Assembly (NCBI RefSeq): GCF_020382885.2
Contig: NC_058513.1
Location: 16,455,641-16,519,640, forward strand
From: Scatophagus argus
Taxonomy: Eukaryota; Chordata; Actinopteri; Scatophagidae
Length of the DNA: 64,000 nucleotides
Direction of reading: 5' to 3'
Of the stretch, positions 33,093 through 45,999 are shown in pieces. The notes under the pieces were generated by a model. It ran no database searches and was not told the DNA's origin. It worked only from the letters and a program-made list of their open reading frames with translations. Position 1 is the first letter of the stretch. The number at the start of each line of letters is the position of its first letter. A program made the translations under genes and the position numbers.

Positions 33093-36014
33093 GTATTGCT
33101 GAGTTTGAATTAGCGAGATATGTGCTGGTGTGTCCAAAGGAACATGAATGATTGCATGTGTCCTTACATTGTATGAGGGTTTTCTTTTTTATGCCAGAAT
33201 AATCAAAGGAACAACACTGTTGTCAGACGCCATTTCTTATGGCTGTTTTCTGGATGATAAGGCTGATTTATGTTTTCTTTCAGATCTCAAAGTTCTCAAA
33301 TGCAACACTCAAGAAGTTTTCTGTGAGGCTCTTCAAACCTACCAAGAGTCTGGTTTTACCTTGGTTTGGTGGACCGGACATCTCCTTAAAGGGGGTGAAG
33401 CTTCTCTCCGCCCAGCAAAGCTCAGACTCTGACAGAGTTATTTATAATGAAGCTACCATCCCAAAGAGTAATTCTTACTACAACCTGTTTGGCCTCCCCC
33501 TGGTGGGCCATATGGACTCGGAGGTGGTGCTGACTGGACATGAGCTGGACACTCTGGCTGTGAGTCAGGCCACTGGACTCCCCAGTGTTGCCCTTCCACG
33601 TGGGGTCACCTGCCTTCCACCGATCCTGCTGCCTTATCTGGAGCAGTTTAAGCGTGTGACTCTGTGGTTGGGAGGCGACATTCGCTCCTGGGAGGCGTCA
33701 AAGATTTATTCGCGCAAGCTGGGTCTGAGGCGTTGCTCACTGGTGCGGCCCGGGGAGTGCCGACCTTCCCCTGTGGAGGCGCTTGCTCGGGGGATGAACT
33801 TCAGCCAGATCATCAAATCCTCCATTCCAGCTGCCCACAAGTCCATAGTGTCCTTCAAGCAGCTCAGAGAAGACGTGTACGGGGAGCTGGTGAACACGGA
33901 CCAGGTGGCTGGAGTGAAGTGGACGAGGTTTCCAGAGCTCAACAGAATCCTGAAGGGACACCGCAAGGGGGAGCTGACTGTGTTCACAGGTATAAGGACA
34001 CATGATGTCCAAAGGCTCAGTCGGTCGTTTTCTTTTTTTGTTAAAAAGAATCTAAAAAAATTGTCCGCACTTAACTGTTTAGCGCTGATGTAAATACACA
34101 TTTTTTTAGCCCAAAAACATTAAACATTAAATCTATGTCTAATCAATATTTTATATTAACAGTGACTCAAATGACTGTGTTCAATTTGAAAGGTGCCACA
34201 CGTAAAGATGAACCCATATATAATTGCCCAACTCCTCTGTTGCTCCGCTTTACATCCTTTGAACATCACTTTATTTTAATACATATGGTGTTGTGTTTAT
34301 CAGGTCCTACGGGCAGTGGGAAGACCACCTTAATCAGTGAGGTAGCCCTGGACCTTTGCATGCAGGGCGTCAACACGTTATGGGGCAGCTTTGAGATCAG
34401 CAACGTGCGACTGGCTAAGATCATGCTGACGCAGTTTGCCATGCAGAGGCTGGAGGAAAACTTGGAGCGGTATGATTTCTGGGCAGACAAGTTCGAAGAG
34501 CTGCCACTCTACTTCATGACTTTCCATGGTCAGCAGAACATCCGGTGAGTCTTACTTGTCTCAGGAACCCAACTAGGTTTGCATGGATAAAGTCTTCTTT
34601 CTGTTTAATCCCATTTGTTATAGCAGAACATCAGGTAATTCAACCAGATGACTTCAGGAGCAGCTGAATAACATCTCAGTGAATGCTTCAGTTTTAAGAT
34701 AAAGATAATTTTTCCTACTTGAGTCTTTGAGATTTTATTGACCAAACACTTAGTCATGAAGATAATTGTCAGTCACAGCACTAAATCTGAAGTACTTTTG
34801 TAAAAATACATGGAAATTTACTATGACATGTGTTAAATGTGAGCTGAATTTGTTTACCTGCAGTACAATAAAGATTTTATATCAACAGATTGACATGAAC
34901 GAGTCATTTTGGTCTGACCCTTCTCCGACCCTTTGCTGTAGGACAGTGCTGGACACAATGCAACATGCTGTCTACATGTATGATATCAACCACGTCATCA
35001 TAGACAACCTGCAGTTCATGATGGGCCAGGAAAACCTCACAGTAGACAAGTGAGTAAGAGTCAACCGATGACACTTAGGAAGATGAATAATTTCTAGCCT
35101 GTGTCAGTGTGAATAAAGCTGCTGCCAAACGCTTAGCTTAGTTTGACTTTGTAACGTCAGCATTGTAATCTGAATGTAGATTTCTTGTACATCAGTGCAC
35201 ACATATGGAAATAAATGGTGTGTCACGTGGTCCAGGTTTGCAGTCCAGGACCACATTGTCGGAGCGTTCAGGAAGTTTGCCACCAACAGCAGCTGCCACG
35301 TCACTCTGATCATTCATCCCAGGAAGGAGGAGGATGACCGAGAGCTGCAGACAGCATCCATCTTTGGTTCAGCAAAGGTAACGCAGAGGAAGGTTTACCT
35401 TAGTTTGATTAACCTGGAAGGGAAAGACAAGGGACAGGTTCCCTTTTCTACTTCATTATGACTTAGTGGGATGTGGTTATTTCATGAACAGATTTAAATA
35501 AATCCAATTTCAGAAATTTGTTGTTGTGTTAATACAAAATAGAAATAAGTAGTAAATTATATTAGTCCATAAACATGCTTTTGTTTTACAGCCATTAACC
35601 CTCAGAGCCTTCGTTGTGTTCACTGACTCGACGTTATCTTGAAAACACACGTCTCCTGACACATCTTCTGTTCTCCCCCTCTAGGCCAGCCAAGAAGCCG
35701 ACAACGTCCTCATTCTGCAGGAGAAGAAGCTGGTGACGAGTCCCGGCCGCCGCTCCCTGCAGGTGACCAAGAACCGCTTCGATGGAGACGTGGGCATCTT
35801 CCCCTTGGAGTTCGTCAAGTCGTCGCTCACCTTCTCGACTCCCATCAAGGGCAAGCAAAAGCTGAGGAAGGTCCCCACCAAGCCAGAAAACGAGGAGGTC
35901 ACGCCGGCGGCGAAGAAGGCAGACGTTAAGAAAGAGAAAGCGTCCGAAACAAGAAAGACTTCCCGAGCTACTAAGAGTCCTGCAACTGGAAATGAGAACA
36001 GGCGGAAGGAATAA
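32457..36014 (+). CDS. twnk: Twinkle mitochondrial DNA helicase (twnk), 6 coding exons, 720 aa
   Basis: Hexameric 5'-3' replicative helicase of mtDNA in the matrix nucleoid, working with POLG and mtSSB; related to phage T7 gp4. Coding exons: 32457-33092, 33284-33989, 34304-34544, 34942-35049, 35236-35377, 35685-36014, joining in phases 0, 1, 2, 2, 0 (2163 nt). Seen: a basic, acid-poor N terminus fitting a mitochondrial presequence, primase-like N-terminal domain with [14 protein letters not shown] (about 140-155), linker, RecA-type helicase domain with Walker [10 protein letters not shown] (448-456), [15 protein letters not shown], Walker B-like [12 protein letters not shown] (Asp549), [25 protein letters not shown] and [14 protein letters not shown]. 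The last 50 or so residues are lysine-rich and low complexity. Human TWNK is 684 aa; the extra length lies at both ends. The start is the first ATG after the leader acceptor and begins MWG, like human MWV. Confidence 0.98.
33284..33989 (+). other. twnk: twnk coding exon 2
   Basis: Encodes from [20 protein letters not shown] through [29 protein letters not shown] and [13 protein letters not shown] to [17 protein letters not shown]: the rest of the primase-like domain and the linker. Acceptor ctttcag, donor gtataa; leaves in phase 1. Confidence 0.97.
34304..34544 (+). other. twnk: twnk coding exon 3 (Walker A)
   Basis: The codon split across the intron begins the Walker A loop GPTGSGKTT. The exon continues with [20 protein letters not shown] and ends [13 protein letters not shown]. 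Acceptor ttatcag, donor gtgagt; leaves in phase 2. Confidence 0.98.
34942..35049 (+). other. twnk: twnk coding exon 4 (Walker B)
   Basis: Encodes [35 protein letters not shown], including the Walker B-like aspartate. Acceptor gctgtag, donor gtgagt; phase 2 on both sides. Confidence 0.97.
35236..35377 (+). other. twnk: twnk coding exon 5
   Basis: Encodes [40 protein letters not shown] and SIFGSAK. Acceptor ggtccag, donor gtaacg; leaves in phase 0. Confidence 0.97.
35685..36014 (+). other. twnk: twnk coding exon 6 (C terminus)
   Basis: Encodes [40 protein letters not shown] and a lysine-rich tail ending NRRKE with TAA. Acceptor ccctctag. Confidence 0.97.
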
Positions 36015-36502
36015 AAAGAGTTTCAGTAATGGCTCATTTTCTCTGTTGGTTGTGGATCACTTCCACATTTATATTTGAAGGTTAGAGAGATGCTGAGATA
36101 TCTTGTGGCCGATCATATTAGACAGTTTTATGTCCATAACGTAAGGTTCAACTAAGCTGAACATCAAGTATGTTGCAACAATGCAAAATGAGGTTTATAT
36201 GTATTATACAGTATATGAAATAACAGCTCTGATGATGAAGATGAGGTGTTCGTACATGTTAGGCTCTAACACAGTTTGTAAAAGTTTTCTATGAAGGAAC
36301 TACTGTGCATTAAGACTGAATTCTCTCTTGAAATACTCTTCTTCAGTTTCAAAAACAATACTGTGATTCCAGGAGCTACTGTTTTCGTGTCAGTGCTCAG
36401 TATTTCTGACACCGTCTGCTTGCCAGCACTTACATAGTTACCATAGTGTGCTCTCTACTGACTTTTTGTCATACAGTTATGAGTAACTGAATTCCCTTTT
36501 TT

Positions 36503-36508
36503 AATAAA
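36503..36508 (+). promoter_or_regulatory. twnk: candidate poly(A) signal of twnk
   Basis: AATAAA about 490 bases after the twnk stop, followed by TGCCTGTGGTG and a GTCTGTTTTC stretch that could be the downstream GU/U-rich element. Confidence 0.6.
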
Positions 36509-37439
36509 ATGCCTGTGGTGCAGCTCACTGTCTGTTTTCATCTGTGGTCAGCAGGGGGCAGTGTGTGCTTTATAGATGACAGTTCACTACAGAGAGAGGC
36601 TGATGAGAGTGAAATATCACTGACTTAATTCATCTATTTTGCCTCGTGACAGGAAATGGTTAATTATGCACTGTTCATTACTGTACTGTAGTCCTCTTAT
36701 GTGATTGCTTTTCATATAAATCTTCTAGTTGGATCTTTGGCCTCCTTTTGCCCTGCTGCTTTGAGTGTTACCTGCTTTTAACACCGATAATTAAGTGGTG
36801 TCAGTTTACACGTGTTAATTAGGTCATGGGTTTCTAGAGGTTTCAGTGCACCTGTTTAATGCTTTCTTTTCACTGTCTGTCTCATCAGACTGAGACCTCT
36901 CCAGTGTCACATTACACAATCCATTATTCAAACTGAGTGACTTTTAATAAATGTGTTTCGAAACATCTTCACATGAATATTTCAGGGGTTAAGTCCCTGC
37001 TCTGGTGGTGTGGGGTTATGTGTAGAATCAGCAGTTTTCAGCTGCACTGTGGGCTGCTGCAGGACGTATTGATGGTTGAGGGGTCGTTTTTCATCCCAGT
37101 CACTGCAAAGCCAAATAGATTTCAGATTTATGATATGAAGCGAGTGGTTCACAGTGCGGGAATATGAAGGCGCCCGTGTGTTTGATATCAGGGCCTTTGA
37201 TTTTCAACCTTGGCTCCCACACAGTGATTTTTTTTTTGGTTTTTTTATCACCCAGGAAGTCAGACTCCTTAAAAAATTAAAGATCTTTGCACTTTGAGAA
37301 TCTCATTAAGACACTTAACTCCCGTTGCAGCAGAAATGTATGGAAACTAAACCATAGATAACCGACATACACACCTTTAATGCATTTTAATGCATCAATT
37401 TAGCACACACACACACACATAGAAAACATATTAAAAAGT

Positions 37440-37990
37440 GATGCTGCAGAAGTGAGGTGTTTTCTCCTTGACAAAATCTGGTGTCTACATTGCCCACAAT
37501 GCAACTCAACCGCAAGTTTGTCCAGAAGTCCAGGTGTGTTGGGCTCACAGGGGCTAATGTAGCTAATGTAGCTAGCTACAGAAGTCTGGTTAACCCACTT
37601 CTCTCTAAGCTGCACACCTCCAGTTTTTTTTCATTTCCAAACTCTTCAGCCCCATTTGACGCCGACTCAAACGACATCACTTGAGGATTTTTATCCCACA
37701 TCATACAGCTTCTTCTTGAGCCACAAAGGGCTTTTCTTCACAACTCTGCTCACCACTTTGTTCACATATGTGCTACTCCTGTACCCAGACTTTGATGTTT
37801 AATATTGGTGGCACTCTCCTTCAGTATTGTCCTCTGCCTCAGTTTGCAGTTCTCAGACTTTGGGGCCTCTCTGTCTGCCTCTGAGATCTCTGCTGGCTCT
37901 CTGACAGACCAGTCCAGGGAAGCTCCTGGCACCACACTCACTTTACACATGGTATGTGGACCTCTGAGCTCCTCGGGTAGCCGACGCTGT
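37440..37990. repeat. possible old dispersed repeat or decayed gene fragment
   Basis: The minus strand contains GCATTGTGGGCAATGTAGAC and a run of open frame (37762-38019) interrupted by stops beyond it. The GCATTGTGGG(C/T)AATGTAG phrase is common in fish repeats. No known domain recognised; it could also be unique noncoding DNA. Confidence 0.3.
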
Positions 37991-39221
37991 AAAATATTGT
38001 TGTAAGCTGTGGGAGTCATTCCTGTGTATGTCTGATGAGATGGCAGGAGGCAGAGAGTTCCTGGACAGTGTTTTTTTATATCTTCTGTCCTCCGTGCTCC
38101 CAGTATTTCTTCTCTGAGGCTGTCTTTAATGCTCAGTGCTTTCCTGTGAATGTTTTACTGCAGTGCGAGCACACATCACTCTCCGTAATGACTCCAGGCT
38201 GTGTGCTGGATAACTCTGGGTGTCCTCTTGACTGTGTGGGTGTGGGATGTGGCTGCTGAGGCCTCTGAATGGGGCTCTTTGTGTTTCGAGGCATTACTAC
38301 ACCCAGATGATGGCGGCTCTGTCGCCTGCCAGCTCCTCATAAGAGGGAAAAACACAAAAAACGAGTGCGACACAAATGCGTGCAGATGTGCAGAACTTTC
38401 TCAAATACTCACACCCTGCAGTTGTCAGTCATACTTTGTGGTACTTTGTGAACTTCATCTGAGCAAGCTTTCAAGGATGACAGCTCAAGTTTTCTGTTTC
38501 TTCCCACAGAGTAAACAGGTTCTGTTCAAGCCTGAAATTGCTGTGTATATCAGAGTGCGGCGCTGTACGTGATTGCTGTCTTTGTTTTGAATGGCCTGCG
38601 CTGATCGGAGCTTTGCATGCCTATTCAAATAGCTGCCATCTGGAGATGAAACAACTTGAGTTACGCAGCTCTTAATCACGACGGAAACAAATTGTGCGGA
38701 GACCAAACGCATTCCTCTTCATTAAAACGCTGTGGGATATGAGAGGATGTGAATCAAGTGAGGCTAAGAAAAGATGTTTCAGCTGCAGATAAACCCTTTC
38801 TCTTGTGAAGCACTTGACCCAAAGTCCACTGAAAACATCATGATCGGAGGTCATAATGAAGAGTATCAGATAAACAACCCCACAAACTGATTCTACAAAC
38901 GGTGAAAAATCCAGGCATTGTTACAGCCAATGAACTCGAGGCCCCAGCTGCTCCTGGCACCGCTGATCATGGGATACATGGATACATGACATGCATGCAT
39001 AGCTCTCAGCCCCATTAGCTGCCCTTCTTTAAGGCAACTATTTGACCAAGTCTGGAGGTAATTTCAGGGCCTTCCATTTGAGTTAGTCAGCCGGGGGCTT
39101 TTGCGTAGCAACTGGACTTGACTTGACATCCAAGATGAGATCATGTTGGGTTTTTTTTTTTTTTTTCAGCTGACCTTGGTTATGATCTGTATGATCTGTT
39201 TCTGATAATTCCCTTTCTTGC

Positions 39222-39535
39222 CAGGAGGTAGATGAGAATTATCAATATCACTCCGCAACCGCTTAGCTTAAAGACTAGGAACAGCTCGCCCTCAGTCTTT
39301 TCAAAGGTAACAAAAACTGTCTGCCAGCACCTCTAAAGTTCACAAATTAAACACCTCATAACTTGTTTGTTTGAGCGGGACAACACCTGAAGTGTAAAAA
39401 TGAAATTGTGGTTTTACAGGTGTGTTTGTGCAGGACTGACTGGAGCCAGGACACCTGTTTGCCTCAGCTTACAGTCCTCATGCTAAACCAAGCTAACCAA
39501 CTGCTCCCCATAGCTTCATATTCAGTATACAGTTT
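39222..39535. repeat. teleost interspersed repeat ('GCTTAGCTTAAAGACT')
   Basis: Modules in order: GTAGATGAGAATTATCAATA, CGCTTAGCTTAAAGACTAGG, CAAAGGTAACAAAAACTGTC, GCCAGCACCTCTAAAGTTCA, TGAAGTGTAAAAATGAAATT, GTGGTTTTACAGGTG, then AAGCTAACCAACTGCTCCCC. This is a widespread fish repeat seen in many intergenic regions; family name not assigned. Confidence 0.75.
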
Positions 39536-42500
39536 AGATCTGTGTGGTGGTGCAATATGCACATCGACAGTTAAAGGAGTCGTACTTTAAAAAGACAAAG
39601 ATGAACTCCAAAAGGGAATTACCTGAATATTCTGCTTGTGAGTTTTCATATTGTGTTTGATAAACCCCATGTTTAGCAGCTTGAAGAAGGAGCGAGAACA
39701 TGATTTGACCCAGAGTGACATTAAAATAGAAAGTGTGACAGAGCACGCTGGGAAGAACATTGAGAGCATGTAGGGACACAGTGAGTATGTAGAGCAAGTT
39801 CATCAGCACACAGAGTCTGTCACATCACACTTTCTGTTTTTGAAGTGAACAGAGAAACTTTTCTTTTCCTTTCGAAGCGGGACCCGATATTTCTACCAGG
39901 AGTCTCTGCACAGTCTTTGCTCTGATACTGTGAATCTACCGAGCTGCGGTCTGAAATGTTCAGAAGTAACATCCGTTCCCTTCAAAGCAACACAAAGTAC
40001 AAATGCCTTGTTACTCTGTGTGCTCGCAGCCAGAGCTTGCTGAGGACACATGTGGCTCGCAGACAAACCAGAAGCTGTTTTACACTCAAAGCTGATCCAA
40101 GATGCCCCACCATCCCCTTAATGTCGGGACAAAGGGGTGGTTTGGAGGACGGGGGTGGGGTGGGGGTTACTCTGCCTCACTTACTCACGTGCACTCTGCA
40201 CGTTTGACCCACATTACCCAACAGCATGCCTGCCACTGTGTACATTAATAACCACATGCACATCATTCTCCCCTCTGTGCCTCCAGAACTCGTCTTTCAG
40301 CCCGTTATGTGAAACTTAAAGGCTAATGTTGCATTTTTCTTAATGCCAATGAACCCCATGAAATGACCAAAACTGAGGCCACAGCCTGATAGAGTTTCTT
40401 CCTCTGTGAGGACACCTGCACAGAATCACTCCGGCTCTTCTCTGAGCTCCTCGTGTTTGATTCCAGACCTAAAACAAACTGACCAGGTCGTTTTTTCTGA
40501 CTGGCTACGATGTTGAGCGGACACAATGCTTAATAAAAAATTCATTCTGTCGTTCTTCTCTGCTCCTGAGTGTGCCAGCTTAAAGCATGTGTGTCTCAGA
40601 CTAGATTTAGTGGAACTGAACTGTAAAGACCTTTGTGAGTCAGAGAAAAGTGCAGCCGAGTGTACATAATGAACCTCTCCGAGAGTGCCTGCAGTGCTTT
40701 ACCTCTCTGTCGGTGGCAGGTAGAGTGGTTCACCTACAAACACCCAAAGGTCAACCGGCATGTATCGCATTTGGGTGCACTCGTGTCGAGATGGGGACTG
40801 TCTCGCACCCGTTCCAGCATCCTTGCAGGTGCCATCACTTCTTCAGTTAATGTGGCCCTCTTCAGTCGCTCAAACCATGCTGAGGATACCATGTGGTCGT
40901 GGCTCAGATGCCGGACCGTCTCGTAGGATTAGCAATGGGCCTTTAGCCGATCATCCAACCCCAGTAACGGAGCTTTACTGTAAACACCTGCATGCACTGT
41001 GCTCTCGGCTGGCCACTCTCTGCCTTGTGAGCATGACAGGGAACGCTTTTGAGAGACACCAGCATGCCCAGGGCTTATGTAACACCAAGATGTGGCCAAA
41101 AAAAAGCGTTGAGGGGCTTAATCTGCTCTGGCACCACGAGTGCGGAGGCTTTTCAAGAGCCCTGAGGGGACTGGAGAGGATGAACCATCTTACTCTGCAG
41201 TTCTGGTTTGTCCGGATACTGGAGAGGTTAAATAAGGGGCCAGGTGGGGTGACAACAAGAGCATAATTACAGTGGTGGTAGTGGTGGGTTTGAGGTTTGA
41301 AAAGTGGAGTCTGAGTAGGAGGGAATAGTCGATGGGGCTTTTAGGAGCACCCATCTCTGTTTTTAATGAGTCGAGGGCCTCATTTCTCTCATGCAAGTGG
41401 TCAGAATCCTACAACCAGGGACAAGTGAAGCTCCTGGCAGGGCTCCAGCACCTCACACCAGCCTTTCTTTTAATTCACTCCGACAGCGAGAAACAGAGAA
41501 AGGGAGATGGAGACAGCTTTGCCAAGCCAACCAGGCATACTCCAGAGCCAGGCCAAAGAAAATGGCCATTCACTCTCAAATTAGCCGTCTGCATGACCAC
41601 CTTCAAAGGAGGCCCCTCTCTGCCTAATCTTCTCAGACTGTGTGCACACACTGGCTGTCCGCTTCATGAAAGCCTGAGCCCAGAAAACCAGAGCCGGTGC
41701 AGCAGTTAATTGACGCTTTATCAGCATAAGCATGGTCATTTGAGCTGATTAGCTAACAGTGCAGTATCCTCCATAGAGACATGAATGTATGACGACCAAT
41801 TTTCAGTTAGTTTTTGTAGTATGCATAAAAAATGTAGACCAACAAATATGGATGGTGGAGAGTTTTTGGCAAGCGGTTGAATTTTCCACTTGTGCTCTGT
41901 GCGTAATGACTATATATTTTAATTAAGCTCCTCAGTTACAAAAGGATAACAGTAGTTGATGGGCATCAGAGTGAGTGCACGTTTCAGTAAACGACAAAGC
42001 AATTCCCTCGACGCAGTGATCCACAGATTAGATGGCTGACGGCTGAGTCTCCCTCGCAGCTCCAGCCAATAACAACAAAAGAAGCTGAATTCCTGCAGAA
42101 AATGCAAACAGAGCCAACATGGAACCAAGCCAAAAATGTTAATATTCATATCAAATGACGTGTTCTGACTATTAAGTCCAAAGCTGTTTAAACTAAAGCT
42201 GCAGAAATATATCAAAGATGGCTCCTGCACAACATCTGTTTCTTGGAGATTAGTGCAGACAAGATTGGGACGACCGTTACTGATTGCTTGGTTATTACAA
42301 GACACATGGAAATATGATTCATAATCGACTTGTTTTTGATTAGGTGAAGCTTAAAAACCATATGCTCCGGTCAGATGACAGACAAACTCTTCAATGTGAG
42401 TAAATTAAAAACAATACTGACTGTGCAGCTTCCATGGAAACGCAGTTTATAGCTGCTGTCAAATTCACAGCTGTCAGTAAATCTCCTATCAGACCCTGAA

Positions 42501-43799
42501 ATTTTCTGTAGTCTGTCTTGCATGCTGTGTTTTTTCTTAAGAAGCTTTTATATTTTCAAACAAAACAACCAAAACCATTTCAAAGAGAGCCAGGGCCCGC
42601 CTCCCCCCGTGCAAATGATCCACCACAACACGATCCGCCCTGGACGTCTGATACTGACTGGGACGCGTTTGCATTAGAGGTACATTAAAGTCTCATCCGG
42701 ATGGTAAACAGCAATATTAGACATCCTGTGAATGACACCAGACTCAATCACTGCCCCCCCAAAGGCCCTGAGGAAGCCTGAGTCCACCCCTGAAGGCCAC
42801 CGTTTGTATCCTGTTTTGAGTCGACACTCAAGTTCTGTTTTTGTTAAAAGCATGGTTGGATTTGTTCCCTGACTTTAATTGCGTCCTTATGATTGTAACC
42901 ATGACAACCAAGGTCCCCTAACTTCATGATGTAGTCATCTTAACTGTCACCACAATATTTCCCTAAAGCTAACCAAAGAGTCTTTAGCCCTAAACCCAAC
43001 CAAACTTTAACTGTAGACCTGTCAGACTGTAAAAACGCAAGCAGTCAGATAATCAGGTTTTACACAAACCATGAGGAGAAAATGAAGGTCAACACTGGAA
43101 TTATAACCAAAACTGTCAGTTGTAAACATCCATCACGGTTTACAGTCCAGCTGGCTCAGCTGTTCGCTTGTTTACAACCTCTCCGTTCATCAGACTGCTT
43201 GTGATTCCTGCTCTGGTGGAATTTGTTTTATTGAAATCGTTGTGTTCCCAGATCTCAGTGATTAACTTGTCATAACTGATAGGAATGATGGTGGAGACCG
43301 TGAACACGGAACCCAAGTTTGGAGTTAAGAAATACTTAAATACTTCTGAGTCAGAGAGCACAAAGCACATGATACGAGGTTTTTGTTTGTTCCCCTTCTG
43401 GGCTCCCAGTGCTGTGAGAGCAGCAGATCAAGGTACACCAAGGCAGTGTTCCTGGGTTCAGGTATCAGCAGGTCATTGCTCTGGTTCCCTGGATTTCATG
43501 GGCTTTGTTTTGGTTCCTTTCCTCCTTGCTGATCAGTGATTTTAGGTCAGACTCTCTTGAGCTTCCTGTGAGGGATTCTGGGTGTCTTTACTTGTTTCTT
43601 TGCATTGATAACATCCTATAGGTTCTTTTTTCCGTGTTGTTATTTTTTAACTGCAAAACACGTAGAGTAAAATGCTGAGAGAGGAGAAGAACAACACAGG
43701 AAACACGTGAGGCCCACATGCAAAAAGACATGCAAACGAAGGGAGAAGAGGTACCTGGGAAAATCCTAAAAATGTAAAAATGTTCCTGGCCTCCTCTGC

Positions 43800-44370
43800 A
43801 CTTGTCTAATGCATCATGGAAAGTACTGCAGTTGCACATTCAGGAAATTGACTCTCAAATAGAGGAGATCCAGGGGCCATTTCTGAGCAAAATGAGTTGC
43901 AGCGTCATTGGCCAATTACTTTTTAGCCAATTATCTCCATCCGGCATGTTTGTGAATAAAATGAGCTGCACAGTGGACGCAGAAGGGAGGTGGTTATGGG
44001 CCGACACAACATAATTGCAGAAGGGCTGGCTGCGTTGAGGCAATGATAAGCATCTTGGGCATGCACACCCCGGCCCAGCCAGCAGCAGAGAGCGGCAGAA
44101 ACAAAATGTACCCATGCTCGAGTGGTGAAGAGCAGGCTCAGAGGTTTGACTTTTGGGAGTCATTATCAACAGACAGGCTGCATTCAGCCCACATACAATT
44201 ATCAATTACTCTAACAACTCTTCTGAAATTCCCTAGAGGCCAGATAAGAGCGAGACAATTTTCCTCCACTCCCATCAGGCCTGATTACTGGAGCCCCACC
44301 AGCCTCACAAAGCCGCCCAGTTCGGTAAACCAATTTCCTTGCAAATGGAGATCAGCTCTTTGAAAATTTA
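43800..44370. promoter_or_regulatory. candidate conserved noncoding/enhancer-like block
   Basis: Apparently unique sequence with two copies of GCCAATTA (43911 and 43926), and two copies of an AAAATGAG(T/C)TGCA motif (about 43890 and 43958) bracketing them. It also carries many homeobox-like AATTA/ATCAATTA words. The composition resembles vertebrate developmental enhancers; conservation cannot be tested here. Confidence 0.3.
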
Positions 44371-45914
44371 GGAAATGTGTTACATGCACACAAAGTGAAT
44401 GTGCCAACCTCTGCTGTGTGTGTGTGTGTGTGCTGCTGCCTCACAGGCACAAAGTTCATATAGTGGGCTCTGTCAAAAGCAGGCACACACTTCACATCTG
44501 GTCATGATAATCCATCTCACAGGGCTGCTAATGTAGACTCTTTGTGCTGTTTGTACCTTTTTCATAGCCCAGAAATGTTTTAAAGACTGGAGTTTGCAGC
44601 ATGGTGACTTGTCACATAAAATTTAAAAAGTGGCTGATTTAATGCAAGTATGTACTAGAAGTATGAGGCTTTATGGCGTGCAGGATGAGCAAACAGGGAA
44701 TTTTAATTATTACAATGCTTCTTTTAGCTTTTCTTGCCTACGTGGAAAAAACAAACAAACAAACAAACAGCATGCTGACATTCACCATCACAGTCTAAAA
44801 AAATAATCTCTGTGCAGCCCTGTTTTTCTCCTGTGGAGCAGAGAGGCTTGTCCGGGAGGACTGAGGTTAGTCAGGTATGACCTTGTTCTACATATTTAGA
44901 ATGCAGAGCAAAGAACTGGTTCTGCAGGAACAGCCTGGGAATCTAGGGTACTTTATCTTCGTCACAGTTCGTTGTACTGCAGGCCCGGATACTACGATGC
45001 CTTCACAATGTGACCACGCTGGTTTATTCAGCCATTGCTGGACACTGCTCAGGTATCATTATGTGTCTGATAGGACCAAATTATGACATAACTTTGTTGT
45101 GTTCTTCACACTTGCGGCATCACTGTCTCTGTCTGAAATTAATCGTTGGTAAAGTGTTTATGTATTTACCATATAATTGTAATAGACCCTACTGGGCCCA
45201 CAGAGCGCCCTTTGGCTTGGGACAGACAGTGCAAAAGTGTGTTACTACTGGCGTTTGTAGGTTAATAGTCAAGTTCCTCAATACCATACCGGAAGCTTGC
45301 ACATTGGCCTTCAAAATAAAGTCATTTCAAATCAAGAGTCCTTTCTGTGTATGCCTTTCCAACTGCAGGCTAAAGGGAATTTTAAATCCTTTTGCGTTCA
45401 GTATTTATGTTATGTTTTTTTGTCACTGTGTGTCCTTTGTGTAGCTTACACAGCCTCTGTTCGTTAAACACACTTGCTGCGGTTAATGATGGGTTTGTGT
45501 GTGCAGAGGAGAGTGTGTGTGTGAGAGGAGCTGATTTAATGTTGCAGTCATTTAGGAGGCAAGTTTCTGCTGTTGCATTGTACTATTATATTATGATATT
45601 ATATTCATAAGAGTGGATTAAATATCAGAACCACATCGTAGAATTCACCTCCTTAACCTTTAACTGAAAAAGTTGTTTTTATAAATTCAGGGCAACAAGT
45701 GAATTTTAATTCTTATGGGTAAAAACAATCATTTTGTGCCTTCTACAGATAAATCTGAAAATGCATATTTCTAAATATCATTATTTCAGTTTTGTGCGAA
45801 ATCCTGGATATTTTGACTTCCTCTCAAACAAACAATAAAAACTTTAAATGAACTTATGTGGGGAGAAAAATCAGTCTCAGATTTAACTGCTCAGGATAAA
45901 AGATGAATAAAGCT

Positions 45915-45952
45915 AAAGGGGTCACCACCCAAAAAAGTTGAGAACCACTGAA
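45915..45952. repeat. end fragment of a dispersed repeat
   Basis: GGGGTCACCACCCAAAAAAG followed by TTGAGAACCACTG, a phrase often found at the end of fish repeats. Only the end is recognisable. Confidence 0.4.
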
Positions 45953-45999
45953 TCGCAGTAGATCATAAGTAAGGTATCTTATTTTGAAACTCACAAGCG

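Larger units (their letters stand above)
36015..45999. other. twnk 3'UTR and intergenic DNA without recognised genes
   Basis: The first 500 bases are the likely twnk 3'UTR. After that no coding exon was recognised. Contents: a possible dispersed repeat (37440-37990), a teleost repeat copy (39222-39535), a repeat end near 45915-45950, and a long apparently unique block at about 43800-44370 with internally repeated short motifs. Open frames at 40760-41266 and 45010-45444 lack domain features and splice support. Confidence 0.6.

Noticed and set aside
32604..34101. Several minus-strand frames under twnk
   Set aside because: Shadows of the twnk coding exons; the plus-strand protein is conserved along its full length.
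40760..41266. 168-codon plus-strand frame
   Set aside because: No recognised motif, no exon signals and overlapping frames of similar length; consistent with chance in GC-richer DNA.
45010..45444. 144-codon plus-strand frame
   Set aside because: Irregular composition, no domain, no splice context.
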